DNA of 21,153 bases from Planctomycetaceae bacterium UBA4732 (GCA_002404095.1 DHJA01000290.1:42920-64072), one strand, 5' to 3'. Positions 7,954 to 16,674 are shown, counted from the first letter of the stretch. Notes: generated by a model from the letters alone, not told the origin. A program made the numbers and translations.

Positions 7954-10900
7954 TCAAGCCAGCGTGACGGCCAAGATGTTAATTCTGCCTAACTCGGGCA
8001 GGGTAATGCTCTTTATCTGCTTTGTCCCATTCAAAGCGATGGTGTAACCGTAGACGTTGACCGTCGTGTTGTCCTTGGTCCCATTGTAACTGTCGCGGTA
8101 CGACATGGTCGCGGCCTTCGATTCGCCGGCGTAGTTCTGCGGCGTATCCCACGCGCTGAACGATTGGGTGAAGGTCTGAGTGCTGTTGTCCGTGTAGGTG
8201 ACGGTGTACTGCACGTTGGTGTAGTTGGCCCAAACCGTTGTGGCCAAGAAGTCCAGTTTGGAGTAGTTGCCCGCGGGCAGGTTGATGGTCTGAGCGTGGT
8301 TGGCGAGAGCGTCATTGGCGTTGGCGGCGCCAAGCGCGAAAGTAAGCCCGTCCCAACTGACCGAGGAGCCAAGCAGGTTGGACGAGAGGGAGTGGCCTCC
8401 CCCGTCAAGCCCGGCGGTGTTGGCGAACGTGCTCCCGTCCGTTACGATCCCCGCGTCGTTAAACGACGCGCCCAAGTTCACCTGCGTCCCCTGGCCTGCC
8501 GGCGAGGTTACCGTGACGGCCGTTGATGCCGTGTTGTTCGTATCGTTCGTCTCAAAGACGGTGTTCCCAGAGTCCAAGACGGCAAATATATAGTAAGTTC
8601 CCGTCGGGCTGATCTGCAAGTTCGGGCTTGTGCCCGTCTGAAGGCCGGTGGACTTGCCCGCCGTTGTGTTGATGGTTTCGGTAGCCAAGAGTTGGTCGTT
8701 GATGTTGAACGTGGGACTCGTGCCAGCGTAGTAGGAGATGGTGAAGTCGGGAAGGACGGGACCGCCGACGACGTTGTAGCTGCGCGTCACGGTGAACGGC
8801 GTCCCGCTGTTGACCGTGGACGGCCCGGTCAGGCTGCCACCGCTCCAGTTCAGATCCTCCAGGGCGGCGCCAGCATTGATGATGCCTGGGTATATTATTT
8901 TTCCCGTCAAGCTGGCGTACGGCGTTACCGTGTTCTCGATCTGGTTGACAACTTGGGTGGCAGACCAACCAGGGTTCTCTTGTAATAGTAAGGCCGCGAC
9001 GCCTGCCGCCTCCGGCGTCGCCTGCGAGGTGCCCGTATATTGCGTATAGCCATTGCCAGAGCCTGCTGCGCCCCAGATCAGGGTGCCGGGCGCGGCGACA
9101 TCGACGGTCGTTGGGCCATAGTCCGATGTCGAGTTCAGGGCGCCGTTCTGCATGTTCGCCACGGAGATGATGTTCGACCCCGTATACGAAGCCGGATAAA
9201 ACGGGTTGGTGTCGTTGTTGTACCCAAGGTTTCCGGCGGCGGCCGCAAACACCATGCCGGTACCCTGGCCCTGCCCGTATGTCGCGGCGGCCGCAGTGTT
9301 GATGGCTTGTTGGATAGTGGATGAGTACCCAGGGCCACCCCAGCTGTTGTTTGACAGGCGCGCACGGTGGGCAGCGGCATAATCAATGGCTGCGGCAATT
9401 TGAGCATCAGTTCCTCCACCACCATTGGCATTAAATACCTTGACCGCCATGAGCTGCGCCTGCCAGTCGACCCCGGTTATACCAATGCCGTTATTCCCTG
9501 TTGCGCCAATGATGCCGGCGACGTTACTGCCATGCCCATTGTCGTCCATGGGGTTGTTGGTACCGGTGAGGAAGTTCCAGCCGAAGTAGTCGTCGGGATG
9601 GGCCGTATCGCCGTCCTTGGTGCTGCCGCTGTCCCAGCCGCCTTGCACGACCGGCCTAAGCAGGTCGCCTGCGTCGATCACGCCGTCGGCGTTGTTGTCA
9701 TAAACTAGACCGGCATTTAATGGATTGTTGAGATCGCCGAAAGTGATGACGCCGGGGGTCGCCGTCTGAATATCGGACTTGTGTACAACCTTGTCATAGG
9801 TTCCGTCGTTCGACTTGGAATACCACTGGTCAGGAATCTCTGCTTGGTTGATCCAGATGTTTTGGTACAGGTCGGGGTGATTATAGTTAATGCCCGTGTC
9901 GATGACTGCCACGATTACGCTGGGAGAACCGGTCTCAACGCTCCAGGCGCCCGGGGCGTTAATGCCGTAGGTGCCGTTGAGATTGGCCTGGCTAGTGTTG
10001 GTGTAGTAGGGGTCATTGGGAGTGACGCCGGCGATTTGGACCTGTCCATTCGGTTCGACGTAAGTGACCGATGACTGGCCGGCTAGGACCGTACCGAGCG
10101 CGGTGAGGTCGGCCACGTTTCCTTGGAGGACGTTGAGGCCGGGAACACTGGTTCCTTGGCTCGTGGCGTGATACGCCTGAACGGTGGAAGAAAATCCTGC
10201 GAAAGCGCCTTCCTGCCCTGGCCGCATCTGCACAATAAGACCTTCCCCGCTTGTCAGGGACAAGGGCGGTGCGGCGGTATTGGATGCGACTACGGAGTTT
10301 GCTGGTGCAGTCGGATTTGGCGCGGAGATTCCAGAGGCGGGGGCCGACGCGAGCGTGGCCGTCGAAGAAGGCGTGAAACTGGAAGCGGGCGCCCCAGTTG
10401 CCACGGACAAGGGCGCCGGAGCGGCGGCATTGGAAACTAAGCCGAAGTCTGCCGGGGCTGCCGGATTCGGAGTGGAGATTCCGGAGGTTGGGACCGACGC
10501 AATCGCGGCCTTTGAAGGAGAAGGCGCGGAGTCGGAGACGGAAGACCCAGACGCGGGCCGTGCGCCAGCAATGAGAAGCCGCGCAAGGTCTGAGTTCAAA
10601 TTCAGGCTGCTCGCGCCCAACCCTGACTCAAAAACAGAATTCGAGCGTCCGGAGTCGGCCAGGTTTGGCCCAGTAAATGCCTCGCCTGTGACAGAGACCG
10701 GGGATCCGCCAGCAGATGACGAGGCATGGGGCGCGCCGACCGGGCTTTCGTGTGCCGGGGAAGAATGTAGGAGGACGCTTGCAAATGTATCATCCCCTGA
10801 TGATCCGAATGCAGAGCTGGAATCCGCTGTCCCGCTATCTGCGTTCTGACTGCCGACGGTTTGGAAAGGGAAGTTTGGAGCGTCGAAAAGCCGTGCGGCG

Positions 10901-11118
10901 GGAATGCTTGAACCCAGCCCGCCGAGCAGGCTCATGAGGTTGCCGGGAGGTAATCTGTCTTCTAGAAGTTCGATGGTGAGAAGCGGACGATGGCGCCTCC
11001 CGCGCGGGCGTTTTGCCTCGGAAGACTTTCGCTCCCCCCGAATATTCCAGAAATCCAGCAGAAGAATGCTGCGGAAGAAATGGGAGTGCAGGCAGGCGCC
11101 GAATGTTTGCGAAAACAT
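7954..11118 (-). CDS. subtilisin-family (S8) surface serine protease with CARDB and C-terminal beta domain
   Basis: A 1054-residue extracellular protease. Residues about 48-60 carry LTIELLEDRLPPGN, a motif typical of the N termini of large planctomycete surface proteins, in place of a clear cleavable signal. A long Ser/Ala/Pro-rich linker follows, containing two ~50-residue repeats near 188-288. A propeptide region lies at about 298-369. The S8 catalytic domain has D407 (VIDTGIN), H529 (NGHGSN), oxyanion N in AAAGNLGYNN, and S698 (YTGTSQATP). Between D and H is a long insert with an EF-hand-like DNNADGVIDAGDL. A CARDB-like domain (about 754-873) and a galactose-binding-like beta domain (about 876-1054) end the protein. 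The frame stays open to 11193, but ATG 11118 has GAGGA 7 bases upstream. Substrates are unknown; attachment to the cell surface is inferred. Confidence 0.93.
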   Translation of the reverse strand: MFSQTFGACLHSHFFRSILLLDFWNIRGERKSSEAKRPRGRRHRPLLTIELLEDRLPPGNLMSLLGGLGSSIPAARLFDAPNFPFQTVGSQNADSGTADSSSAFGSSGDDTFASVLLHSSPAHESPVGAPHASSSAGGSPVSVTGEAFTGPNLADSGRSNSVFESGLGASSLNLNSDLARLLIAGARPASGSSVSDSAPSPSKAAIASVPTSGISTPNPAAPADFGLVSNAAAPAPLSVATGAPASSFTPSSTATLASAPASGISAPNPTAPANSVVASNTAAPPLSLTSGEGLIVQMRPGQEGAFAGFSSTVQAYHATSQGTSVPGLNVLQGNVADLTALGTVLAGQSSVTYVEPNGQVQIAGVTPNDPYYTNTSQANLNGTYGINAPGAWSVETGSPSVIVAVIDTGINYNHPDLYQNIWINQAEIPDQWYSKSNDGTYDKVVHKSDIQTATPGVITFGDLNNPLNAGLVYDNNADGVIDAGDLLRPVVQGGWDSGSTKDGDTAHPDDYFGWNFLTGTNNPMDDNGHGSNVAGIIGATGNNGIGITGVDWQAQLMAVKVFNANGGGGTDAQIAAAIDYAAAHRARLSNNSWGGPGYSSTIQQAINTAAAATYGQGQGTGMVFAAAAGNLGYNNDTNPFYPASYTGSNIISVANMQNGALNSTSDYGPTTVDVAAPGTLIWGAAGSGNGYTQYTGTSQATPEAAGVAALLLQENPGWSATQVVNQIENTVTPYASLTGKIIYPGIINAGAALEDLNWSGGSLTGPSTVNSGTPFTVTRSYNVVGGPVLPDFTISYYAGTSPTFNINDQLLATETINTTAGKSTGLQTGTSPNLQISPTGTYYIFAVLDSGNTVFETNDTNNTASTAVTVTSPAGQGTQVNLGASFNDAGIVTDGSTFANTAGLDGGGHSLSSNLLGSSVSWDGLTFALGAANANDALANHAQTINLPAGNYSKLDFLATTVWANYTNVQYTVTYTDNSTQTFTQSFSAWDTPQNYAGESKAATMSYRDSYNGTKDNTTVNVYGYTIALNGTKQIKSITLPELGRINILAVTLA
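10255..10554 (-). repeat. two ~50-residue coding repeats in the protease linker
   Basis: Two adjacent units of about 150 bases, near 10255-10404 and 10405-10554, share sequence such as GACAAGGGCG and GGCGGTATTGG/GGCGGCATTGG. They encode variants of SGIS(T/A)PNP(A/T)APA followed by SNAAAPAPLS-like stretches. The divergence is moderate, so the duplication is not recent. The linker is likely disordered. Confidence 0.7.
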
Positions 11119-11213
11119 CAGATGTTCCTCATTTGTAGCGACAGAATTTCCAACACGGCCGCGTGCCTTGCACGGACCCATGAAACATTGCACATTAGTT
11201 AAGCGAAGAAGAG

Positions 11214-11242
11214 TTTGTACCCGACGCCGATTGTACCGTCAA
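11214..11242 (-). promoter_or_regulatory. sigma-70-like promoter candidate for the S8 protease
   Basis: On the minus strand, TTGACG (5 of 6 to the -35 consensus) is followed after 17 bases by TACAAA (4 of 6 to the -10 consensus). Transcription from here would give a leader of roughly 90 bases before the ATG at 11118. Planctomycete promoter rules are not well defined, so this remains a candidate. Confidence 0.45.
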
Positions 11243-11259
11243 GGGCAAGTTAAGATTAT

Positions 11260-11280
11260 GGGGGAGGGGGGGGAGGGAGG
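11260..11280 (+). other. G-rich tract, possible G-quadruplex
   Basis: A run made only of G with three single A interruptions: five G, eight G, three G and two G. The long runs could fold as a G-quadruplex on the plus strand. It sits just upstream of the candidate protease promoter. No effect on expression can be shown from sequence. Confidence 0.5.
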
Positions 11281-11421
11281 CGGTAAAAGTCGGGGCCGCT
11301 GTAAAGTTTTTCGAGGGCGCACTCCACGGGTACCTTCTTAATGTGTCGAAACCGGACCCAAGCTGCCTAATTTCTTTGATTTGGTCTGTACTGCTTTCCG
11401 GGATAAGGCTATAAGTAGACG

Positions 11422-12168
11422 ATGCTTGATCTAGCCGCCGACCCCAACTTGTTCCAGTATGTACTGCGCTATCGTCAGGGAGAATGGCGCGCGACAATTT
11501 TCCGCGACCTGATCAGGGCCGACTTCCAAAACTCTCGGGCGACTTCGGCTCCGGTTGTCCTGGACATCGGTTGTGGCCGTGGTTTCGATGGCGATCCGTG
11601 CCTGCAAAGCTCCCTTGCGGCGGCGGCCAGCTCCTACGTCGGCGTCGAGCCGGACCCCGACGTAGACTTGGCTTCCCTTTTTAGCACGGTCCATCGTTGC
11701 TCTTTCGAGGCGGCGCCGATCCCCGATGGGTCGGTGGATTTGGCCTTCACGGTGATGGTGCTAGAACACTTGGACGATCCGGCGAAGTTCTGGAACAAGG
11801 TGCATGCCGTACTACGGCCAGGTGGCGTTTTCTGGGGCTTCACAATGGACGCCCGACACTGGTTCGTCCGCGCCTCCCTACTGGCCAAACGCTTGCGCGT
11901 CAAGGATGTGTACTTGAACTGGCTACACGGCCGTCGCGGAGATGAGCGCTACGAAAACTATCCTGTGCGTTACCGGAGTAACACGCCGGAACAGCTTGAC
12001 CGGCTAACCAGCGCATTTCAAAGTCGCGGCGTCCTGAGCATTGGCAAAGTGGGACAGCTTGATTACTACTTTCCTACCGGCCTGCGCGGGCTGGGCCGCG
12101 CCTTAGACCGCCGGGCGATTCAGCGCGGCGACGTGGGCAGCCTCCTCGCCGTGCGGGTCGTCAAATAA
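11422..12168 (+). CDS. class I SAM-dependent methyltransferase
   Basis: A 248-residue methyltransferase of the Methyltransf_11 type. The SAM-binding loop is VVLDIGCGRGF near residues 46-56, an acidic strand end follows (YVGVEPDPD), and FTVMVLEHLDDPAKF marks the motif IV/post-IV region. VLRPGGVFWGFT is the typical late motif. As the first gene of the exopolysaccharide block it probably methylates a sugar or lipid intermediate, but the acceptor is not visible. There is no good ribosome-binding site; TATAAG lies 6 bases before the ATG, which would fit a leaderless message. The downstream gap of about 390 bases suggests it may be transcribed separately from the exosortase. Confidence 0.85.
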   Translation: MLDLAADPNLFQYVLRYRQGEWRATIFRDLIRADFQNSRATSAPVVLDIGCGRGFDGDPCLQSSLAAAASSYVGVEPDPDVDLASLFSTVHRCSFEAAPIPDGSVDLAFTVMVLEHLDDPAKFWNKVHAVLRPGGVFWGFTMDARHWFVRASLLAKRLRVKDVYLNWLHGRRGDERYENYPVRYRSNTPEQLDRLTSAFQSRGVLSIGKVGQLDYYFPTGLRGLGRALDRRAIQRGDVGSLLAVRVVK

Positions 12169-12555
12169 TCGCGTCGTCATATCCATATCATCGCTCGCAC
12201 TTCTGCCCGGTCGGTGTGTTAAATAATCGTATAATTCTGAACGAGCCGTATTGCGACCTCGCCTGAAAAGCGCTCCGCCTCCCGGAAGTATGCTACTCTT
12301 GCTTTACTTGGCGCATTAGAGGCGTTAATTTAAGGAAGCGCGCCGCCTCTTGCCATCAAGGCGCGAACGGACGATTTTGCCGGAAAAACGGGTCGTAGCG
12401 ACCCGGAAACAGGGGACGCTCGCCAACCGCACACGGGTTGCTTACCAACGCGGTAGCTAATCCTGTGCGGCCCCTCCCCCGGCGGAAACCGTCCCGACGG
12501 GCATCCGGTTTCGACAAACATCCCCTGCGGGCTTTTTGACGCCGTGCGGACGCCG
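12169..12555. other. gene-free region with promoter-like AT stretch and stacked hairpins
   Basis: A 387-base gap before the exosortase. The first half is comparatively AT-rich and holds a perfect TATAAT at 12230-12235 without a convincing -35. TTTACT with a 17-base spacer to TAATTT near 12304-12332 is another weak promoter candidate. The second half holds a series of hairpins (12389-12512). No protein-coding signal is seen on either strand; the minus-strand open frames here follow the hairpins. Confidence 0.5.
12389..12512. repeat. three consecutive hairpins upstream of the exosortase
   Basis: Hairpin 1: CGGGTCG / CGACCCG around a 3-base loop (12389-12405). Hairpin 2: CCGCACA... / ...TGTGCGG at about 12427-12470, with inner TTGCTTACC / GGTAGCTAA pairing. 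Hairpin 3: GAAACCG / CGGTTTC (12485-12512) enclosing a CCCG/CGGG stem. They look like a nested dispersed repeat and would form a structured 5' leader if transcribed. Confidence 0.65.
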
Positions 12556-13608
12556 ATGAACCTAACACCGCGACCCGGTACCACCGACGCGCCTTTCGAG
12601 GCGCTTACCCAACCCCGCTCGCCTACGGGCCGGCCGGTGCTGGTTCTGTTCGGCTTTTGCCTCATTGTGGGTCTGCTTTGGTCGTATTGGCCCGCGCTCT
12701 GTTCCGTCGAGAAACGCTGGTCGCACGATCCGCAGTATTCGCACGGCTATCTCGTGCCGGCATTCGCACTCCTGGTGCTATGGTTCCGGCGGAAAGGGAT
12801 GCCGGTCGTGACGCGGCCCAGCTGGTGGGGAGCGGCCGGGTTGACCGTCGCGGCCGCCCTGCGACTGACCGGCGGCTACTTTTATTTCGACTGGTTCGAG
12901 GGGATTTCGCTCCTGTTGTCGCTGCTGGCCGCCGGCGTCCTCGTGGGCGGCTGGCGCTTCGGCCTCTGGCTCTGTCCGGCCGCGGCGGTGCTGGCGTTCA
13001 TGTTCCCGCTGCCGTTTCAGGCCGAAACCGCGTTGGCGGGGCCGTTGCAACAGCTGGCCACAACCGTCGGAACCTACGCCCTTCAGACGGCCGGCTTCGC
13101 CGCCGTGGCCGAAGGAAACGTGATCGTCGTGGGCGACTTGCGCATTGGCGTCCTGGAGGCGTGCAGCGGCCTGGGAATGTTGTCGGCGTTCTTCGCGCTT
13201 TCGACCACCGCCGCCCTGATCGTCCGTCGGCCAATGTTCGAGCGCTTGACAGTATTCCTAAGCGCCGTCCCGATAGGCGTACTCATGAACCTTGTGCGCA
13301 TCACGGCCACGGCCTATGTATACTGCACTCTAGGGGCCGTCGCGGCCCATACGTTCTTTCATGATCTGGCGGGCTGGCTGATGATGCCGTTGGCCTTCGC
13401 CGCCCTGTGGCTTGAACTTGCCCTGCTGGGTCGGTTGTTTGTCGCCGCCCCGGTGGCCGCCGGCCCGGTCCCGTTGACCATGCCGCGAAACCCAACGACG
13501 GGGTCTCACGAGCCGCGACCATTAGGGAGCGGGGGGCGTTCCGCCGCTCCAAACCGCTCCCGGACGGTCGCGGCTCGTCAGAACGAACCGGGAGAAGACC
13601 TCTTATGA
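12556..13608 (+). CDS. exosortase
   Basis: A 350-residue multi-pass membrane enzyme of the exosortase/archaeosortase family, which cleaves and is thought to transfer surface proteins with C-terminal sorting signals. The first helix is VLVLFGFCLIVGLLW. The early SHDPQYSHGYLVP region is typical of the family. The catalytic set is present: C203 in EACSGLGM, R248 in NLVRITAT and H269 in FFHDLAGW, each at a membrane-segment edge. GTG at 12544 is an alternative start; neither has a clear ribosome-binding site. Residues from about 317 to 343 are encoded by a palindromic repeat and are not part of the family fold. The stop overlaps the kinase start by ATGA. Paired EpsI lies two genes downstream. The specific exosortase subclass is not assigned. 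Confidence 0.92.
   Translation: MNLTPRPGTTDAPFEALTQPRSPTGRPVLVLFGFCLIVGLLWSYWPALCSVEKRWSHDPQYSHGYLVPAFALLVLWFRRKGMPVVTRPSWWGAAGLTVAAALRLTGGYFYFDWFEGISLLLSLLAAGVLVGGWRFGLWLCPAAAVLAFMFPLPFQAETALAGPLQQLATTVGTYALQTAGFAAVAEGNVIVVGDLRIGVLEACSGLGMLSAFFALSTTAALIVRRPMFERLTVFLSAVPIGVLMNLVRITATAYVYCTLGAVAAHTFFHDLAGWLMMPLAFAALWLELALLGRLFVAAPVAAGPVPLTMPRNPTTGSHEPRPLGSGGRSAAPNRSRTVAARQNEPGEDLL
13504..13583. repeat. palindromic repeat inside the 3' end of the exosortase gene
   Basis: Outer arms near 13504-13520 and 13567-13583 pair as CACGAGCCGCGACC-like / GGTCGCGGCTCGT with few mismatches. Inner arms GGGAGCGG / CCGCTCCC complete a long hairpin. It is translated as SHEPRPLGSGGRSAAPNRS-like sequence, which looks like repeat-derived peptide rather than exosortase. 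The downstream ribosome-binding site (GGGAGAAG) and ATG lie just beyond it and are intact. Confidence 0.8.
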
Positions 13609-15866
13609 TGCCGCACGACCCAAACGCCATGAAAACCAAGACCGCTTCACCAGCCGGCCCCATCACGCCGGCAGCCGCGTCCACCGAGCAGGCCGCGCCC
13701 GCTCCGCCGGGGCTGTCCGCCCCTCCGGGAGCGACTGCCGTCTGGTACGCCATCCGGCGCCGCTGGCTGACCATCCTGGTACTCGGCCTCGGCCTTGGCA
13801 GCCTGGGCGCGGCGGCGGCGTGGTATATCATGCCGGCCAAGTACACGGCCACGGCGACCCTGCGGCTGAACCCGCAATCGCCGCGCGGCGTCAACGAGAC
13901 GAGCGAGGATTACACCAACTTGCGGTCGTACCTGGCTGGATGGGTCAAGAGCGATCCGGTGCTGGACGCCACGCTCAAGAAACAAGAAGTAGGCGATTTG
14001 TCGGAGATCAAGGCCCAAGGCGAGGGTCGCGTCGCCTGGATGAAGTCGGCGGCCCTGGTGGACGATAAGACCGGCTTGCAGGTTCTGCGCCTCAGCCTGA
14101 GCGGCGATCAGCCCGACGAAATGGCCAAGGTGGTCAACGAGTGGGCGGCGACTTGTGATTCGCTCTACACCGCGTCGGAGGAAGCCAAAATCAAGGAGCG
14201 GATCAAACAGGTTCTGAAAAACTATCAGGACGGGACGACGCATCTGCGGAACAAGAAGAATGAATTGCAAGCCCGGCGAGATTTGCTCGGTCTCAAAGAC
14301 CCCCTGACTCTCGGCAAGGAATTGGACTCGACCCAGGATTTGCTGAAAACGCCCCAGAGCCAACGCCTCCTGCTGGAACTCGACCTGGCGAAATCGGAAT
14401 CGGAATTGAGTATTTTGAACGAGCGCATCAAGGCGCCGGAGAAACTGACCGTTTCCGAAACGGCCGTCGAGGAGGCGCTCAATAAGGAGATGAAGGACGA
14501 TAACTTGACCAAGGCCCAGCTGGAAGGCCTTGTCAAAGATCAGGCGGACCTTGCCGAACTGCAAAGACGATTAATCCCGGCGGACCGGGAAAACGGGCCA
14601 GGAGTGGGCCAGCTCCGCGACCGGATCTCGCTCATCCAGAATCTCGTGACCCAAAAAAAGGAAGTGCAGCGTCCTGGCATGGAAAGGCAACTCCGAGCCA
14701 AAGCGCTAGACGACCTCGTCAACGAGGCCGCGAAAACGAAGGGCCACATTGAGGGCGATAAGAACCAGCTGCTGACGTTGGGTAAAAAGATAAGCGAGCT
14801 GGAATCTCAGGTCGCCAATCTGCGGGCGGGCGGTCAGACGGCCGGCAAGTCGAATGGCGATGTGGACGGCCTGCAAGCCGAGGTCAACGCCCTGGACGCC
14901 GAGGTGAAGAAATCGGGCGAGGAACTGGCCAGCCTGGATTCCAGCCTGCCGGTCACGCCGCGCTTGACCGTCACGGAAGCGGCCGCGCCGCCGATGAGTC
15001 CCGCATCGGACAAGCGAATCAAAGCCGCGGGCGGCGCCTTCCTTGGCCTGTTTGGTCTGGTCTTCCTGGGCGTGGTCGCGACCGAATTTCGCACACGGCG
15101 CGTCTACAAATCAGAGGACGTGAGCCAGGGTTTGGGTCTGCCCTTGATGGGCACGGTTCCCGCCCTGTCGGCGAAGGTTCGCGCAACGGCGCCCGTGGCC
15201 GGCGACCAGAGCATGGGGCCTATGATCGAGTCGATGGACGGCATCCGCACACGGCTGCTGCACGCCGGCCGGTCGGAGACTCTCCGCGTCGTCATGGTCG
15301 CCAGCGCCGTCAGCGGCGAGGGCAAGACGACCCTGGCCAGCCACCTGGCGGCCAGCCTGGCGCGCGGCGGCCGACGCACCCTGCTCGTGGACGGCGACCT
15401 ACGCAATCCCGCCGCCCATAAACTCTTCGGCATGGCGGCCGGCCCCGGCTTCAGCGAACTGCTTCGCGGCGAGGTCGAACCGGGGCAAGTCGTCCAGAAT
15501 ACGCCTCTGGAAAATCTGTCCTTGCTGGCGGCCGGGGCCTGCGACCATCAGGCGTTGCAGGCATTGGCCCAGGAAGGCATCCTCCGCAACGTCTTCGACG
15601 AACTCAAGGAGCAGTACGACTTTCTCATCGTGGATGTCAGCCCGATCCTGCCGGTGGCCGACGCCCTGCTGATCGGCGAACACGCCGACGCGGTACTGTT
15701 GTCGGTGCTGCGTAACGTGAGCCGGCTGCCGGCCGTCCACGCCGCCCAGCAGAGGCTGGCCTCGCTCGGCATCCGCGTGCTGGGGGCGGTGGTCATCGGC
15801 GAGGGCATGGAGGCTTACGGCCAAGTCCGCTATCCGACCAAGGCGCCGCAAGCGCCAGCGCAATAA
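13605..15866 (+). CDS. Wzc-like polysaccharide co-polymerase and tyrosine autokinase
   Basis: A 753-residue inner-membrane protein that sets polymer length and couples it to kinase activity. Residues about 45-85 hold the Wzz-type start with a membrane helix (WLTILVLGLGLGSLGAAAAWYIM). A long helical, coiled-coil periplasmic part follows to about 455, then a proline-rich PPMSPASDKR and the second helix (AFLGLFGLVFLGVVA). The cytosolic BY-kinase has Walker A SGEGKTT (K574), Walker A' LLVDGDLRNP (D596) and Walker B D677 in FLIVDVSPILP. The C-terminal tyrosine cluster is reduced to two residues, Y738 and Y743. GGGAG about 11 bases upstream and the 4-base overlap with the exosortase support the start. 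The function in exopolysaccharide assembly is firm; the polymer is unknown. Confidence 0.94.
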   Translation: MMPHDPNAMKTKTASPAGPITPAAASTEQAAPAPPGLSAPPGATAVWYAIRRRWLTILVLGLGLGSLGAAAAWYIMPAKYTATATLRLNPQSPRGVNETSEDYTNLRSYLAGWVKSDPVLDATLKKQEVGDLSEIKAQGEGRVAWMKSAALVDDKTGLQVLRLSLSGDQPDEMAKVVNEWAATCDSLYTASEEAKIKERIKQVLKNYQDGTTHLRNKKNELQARRDLLGLKDPLTLGKELDSTQDLLKTPQSQRLLLELDLAKSESELSILNERIKAPEKLTVSETAVEEALNKEMKDDNLTKAQLEGLVKDQADLAELQRRLIPADRENGPGVGQLRDRISLIQNLVTQKKEVQRPGMERQLRAKALDDLVNEAAKTKGHIEGDKNQLLTLGKKISELESQVANLRAGGQTAGKSNGDVDGLQAEVNALDAEVKKSGEELASLDSSLPVTPRLTVTEAAAPPMSPASDKRIKAAGGAFLGLFGLVFLGVVATEFRTRRVYKSEDVSQGLGLPLMGTVPALSAKVRATAPVAGDQSMGPMIESMDGIRTRLLHAGRSETLRVVMVASAVSGEGKTTLASHLAASLARGGRRTLLVDGDLRNPAAHKLFGMAAGPGFSELLRGEVEPGQVVQNTPLENLSLLAAGACDHQALQALAQEGILRNVFDELKEQYDFLIVDVSPILPVADALLIGEHADAVLLSVLRNVSRLPAVHAAQQRLASLGIRVLGAVVIGEGMEAYGQVRYPTKAPQAPAQ

Positions 15867-15892
15867 ACGCTTAATCCGCGGAGACCTTGCGC

Positions 15893-16540
15893 ATGACTCG
15901 CATCCTGACCTTCGCCGTTGGCTTGGCCGTCGTGATCGCCTCCGGCGTCGTATATGGCGACTGGACGCAGCGCTGGCAGGAGTCCACCGCCCTCGAAAGC
16001 GCGGCCGCCAAATTGCAAAGTTTGCCCGAGCAGGTCGGCCGTTGGAAGGCACGGCCGGCCGACCTCGACCGTGAGGCGCTCGATATGACCGGCGCCAAGG
16101 GTTGGTGGGTCCGGCGCTTCACCGACGAGCGCACCGGGTCAAGCCTGTTAGTGATCCTGCTTTGCGGACGCGCCGGCCCCTTGAGCGTCCACAAGCCGGA
16201 AACTTGTTACACCAGCGCCGGCTATACCCTGGCCGCGGCCCCCGTCCACTACACGATTCGCGCCGATTCCGAGGCGGCGCCGGCCGAGTTTTGGACCGGC
16301 GTTTTCAAAAAGCCGGAGGTGGGCGGTCAACAGCTGCGCATCTTCTGGTCGTGGTACGGCCTTGGCGCCTGGCGCGGCGCCGACAATCCGCGCTGGACTT
16401 TCGCCCATCTTCCGGCCCTTTACAAGCTCTACGTTATCCGCGAAACGAACGGCCGGCCGGAACGGCTCGACGATGACCCGGCCGCCGAGTTCTTGCGCCG
16501 CCTGCTGCCGGAGTTGTCGCGCACATTGTCGGCGCCGTAA
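15893..16540 (+). CDS. EpsI family protein (DUF3485)
   Basis: A 215-residue protein with one N-terminal membrane segment (ILTFAVGLAVVIASGVVYG) and a periplasmic domain. The family hallmark VHKPETCYTSAGY is present around residue 100, and WSWYGLGAWRGADNPRWTF lies further on. EpsI proteins accompany exosortases in exopolysaccharide loci, sometimes fused to them; their exact action is not settled, although the conserved Cys suggests a catalytic role. ATG 15893 is preferred to the TTG at 15887 because GGAG is then 9 bases upstream. It follows the kinase after 26 bases and is likely in the same operon. Confidence 0.92.
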   Translation: MTRILTFAVGLAVVIASGVVYGDWTQRWQESTALESAAAKLQSLPEQVGRWKARPADLDREALDMTGAKGWWVRRFTDERTGSSLLVILLCGRAGPLSVHKPETCYTSAGYTLAAAPVHYTIRADSEAAPAEFWTGVFKKPEVGGQQLRIFWSWYGLGAWRGADNPRWTFAHLPALYKLYVIRETNGRPERLDDDPAAEFLRRLLPELSRTLSAP

Positions 16541-16578
16541 ATCCTATGCTACAGTTATCAGGCGAGCGCATAAGCGCC

Positions 16579-16658
16579 GGCGAGCCGGGGGCGTAAGCCC
16601 CCGGATTCTGGTGTCAGCGAGTGAAACAGAACCCGGGGGCTTACGCCCCCGGCTCGCC
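16579..16658. repeat. intergenic palindrome, GAGCCGGG..GCGTAAG family, copy 2
   Basis: Perfect 26-base arms at 16579-16604 and 16633-16658 surround a 28-base loop. The arm reads GGCGAGCCGGG, then GCGTAAGC, then CCCGG, the same plan as the palindrome at 1782-1856 with a different middle. It fills most of the gap between EpsI and the O-antigen ligase. Confidence 0.88.
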
Positions 16659-16674
16659 TAAATCTGGACCCCCC

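Larger units (their letters stand above)
11119..11421. other. divergent intergenic region between protease and methyltransferase
   Basis: A 303-base region without a gene that must hold control signals for both flanking genes. It contains a good promoter candidate for the protease (11214-11242) and a pure G/A run at 11260-11280. On the plus strand, TATAAG at 11410-11415 ends 6 bases before the methyltransferase ATG. Confidence 0.6.

Noticed and set aside
12544..12555. GTG 12544 as the exosortase start
   Set aside because: It adds only four residues and neither start has a ribosome-binding site; ATG 12556 is kept as the default, so the choice is weak.
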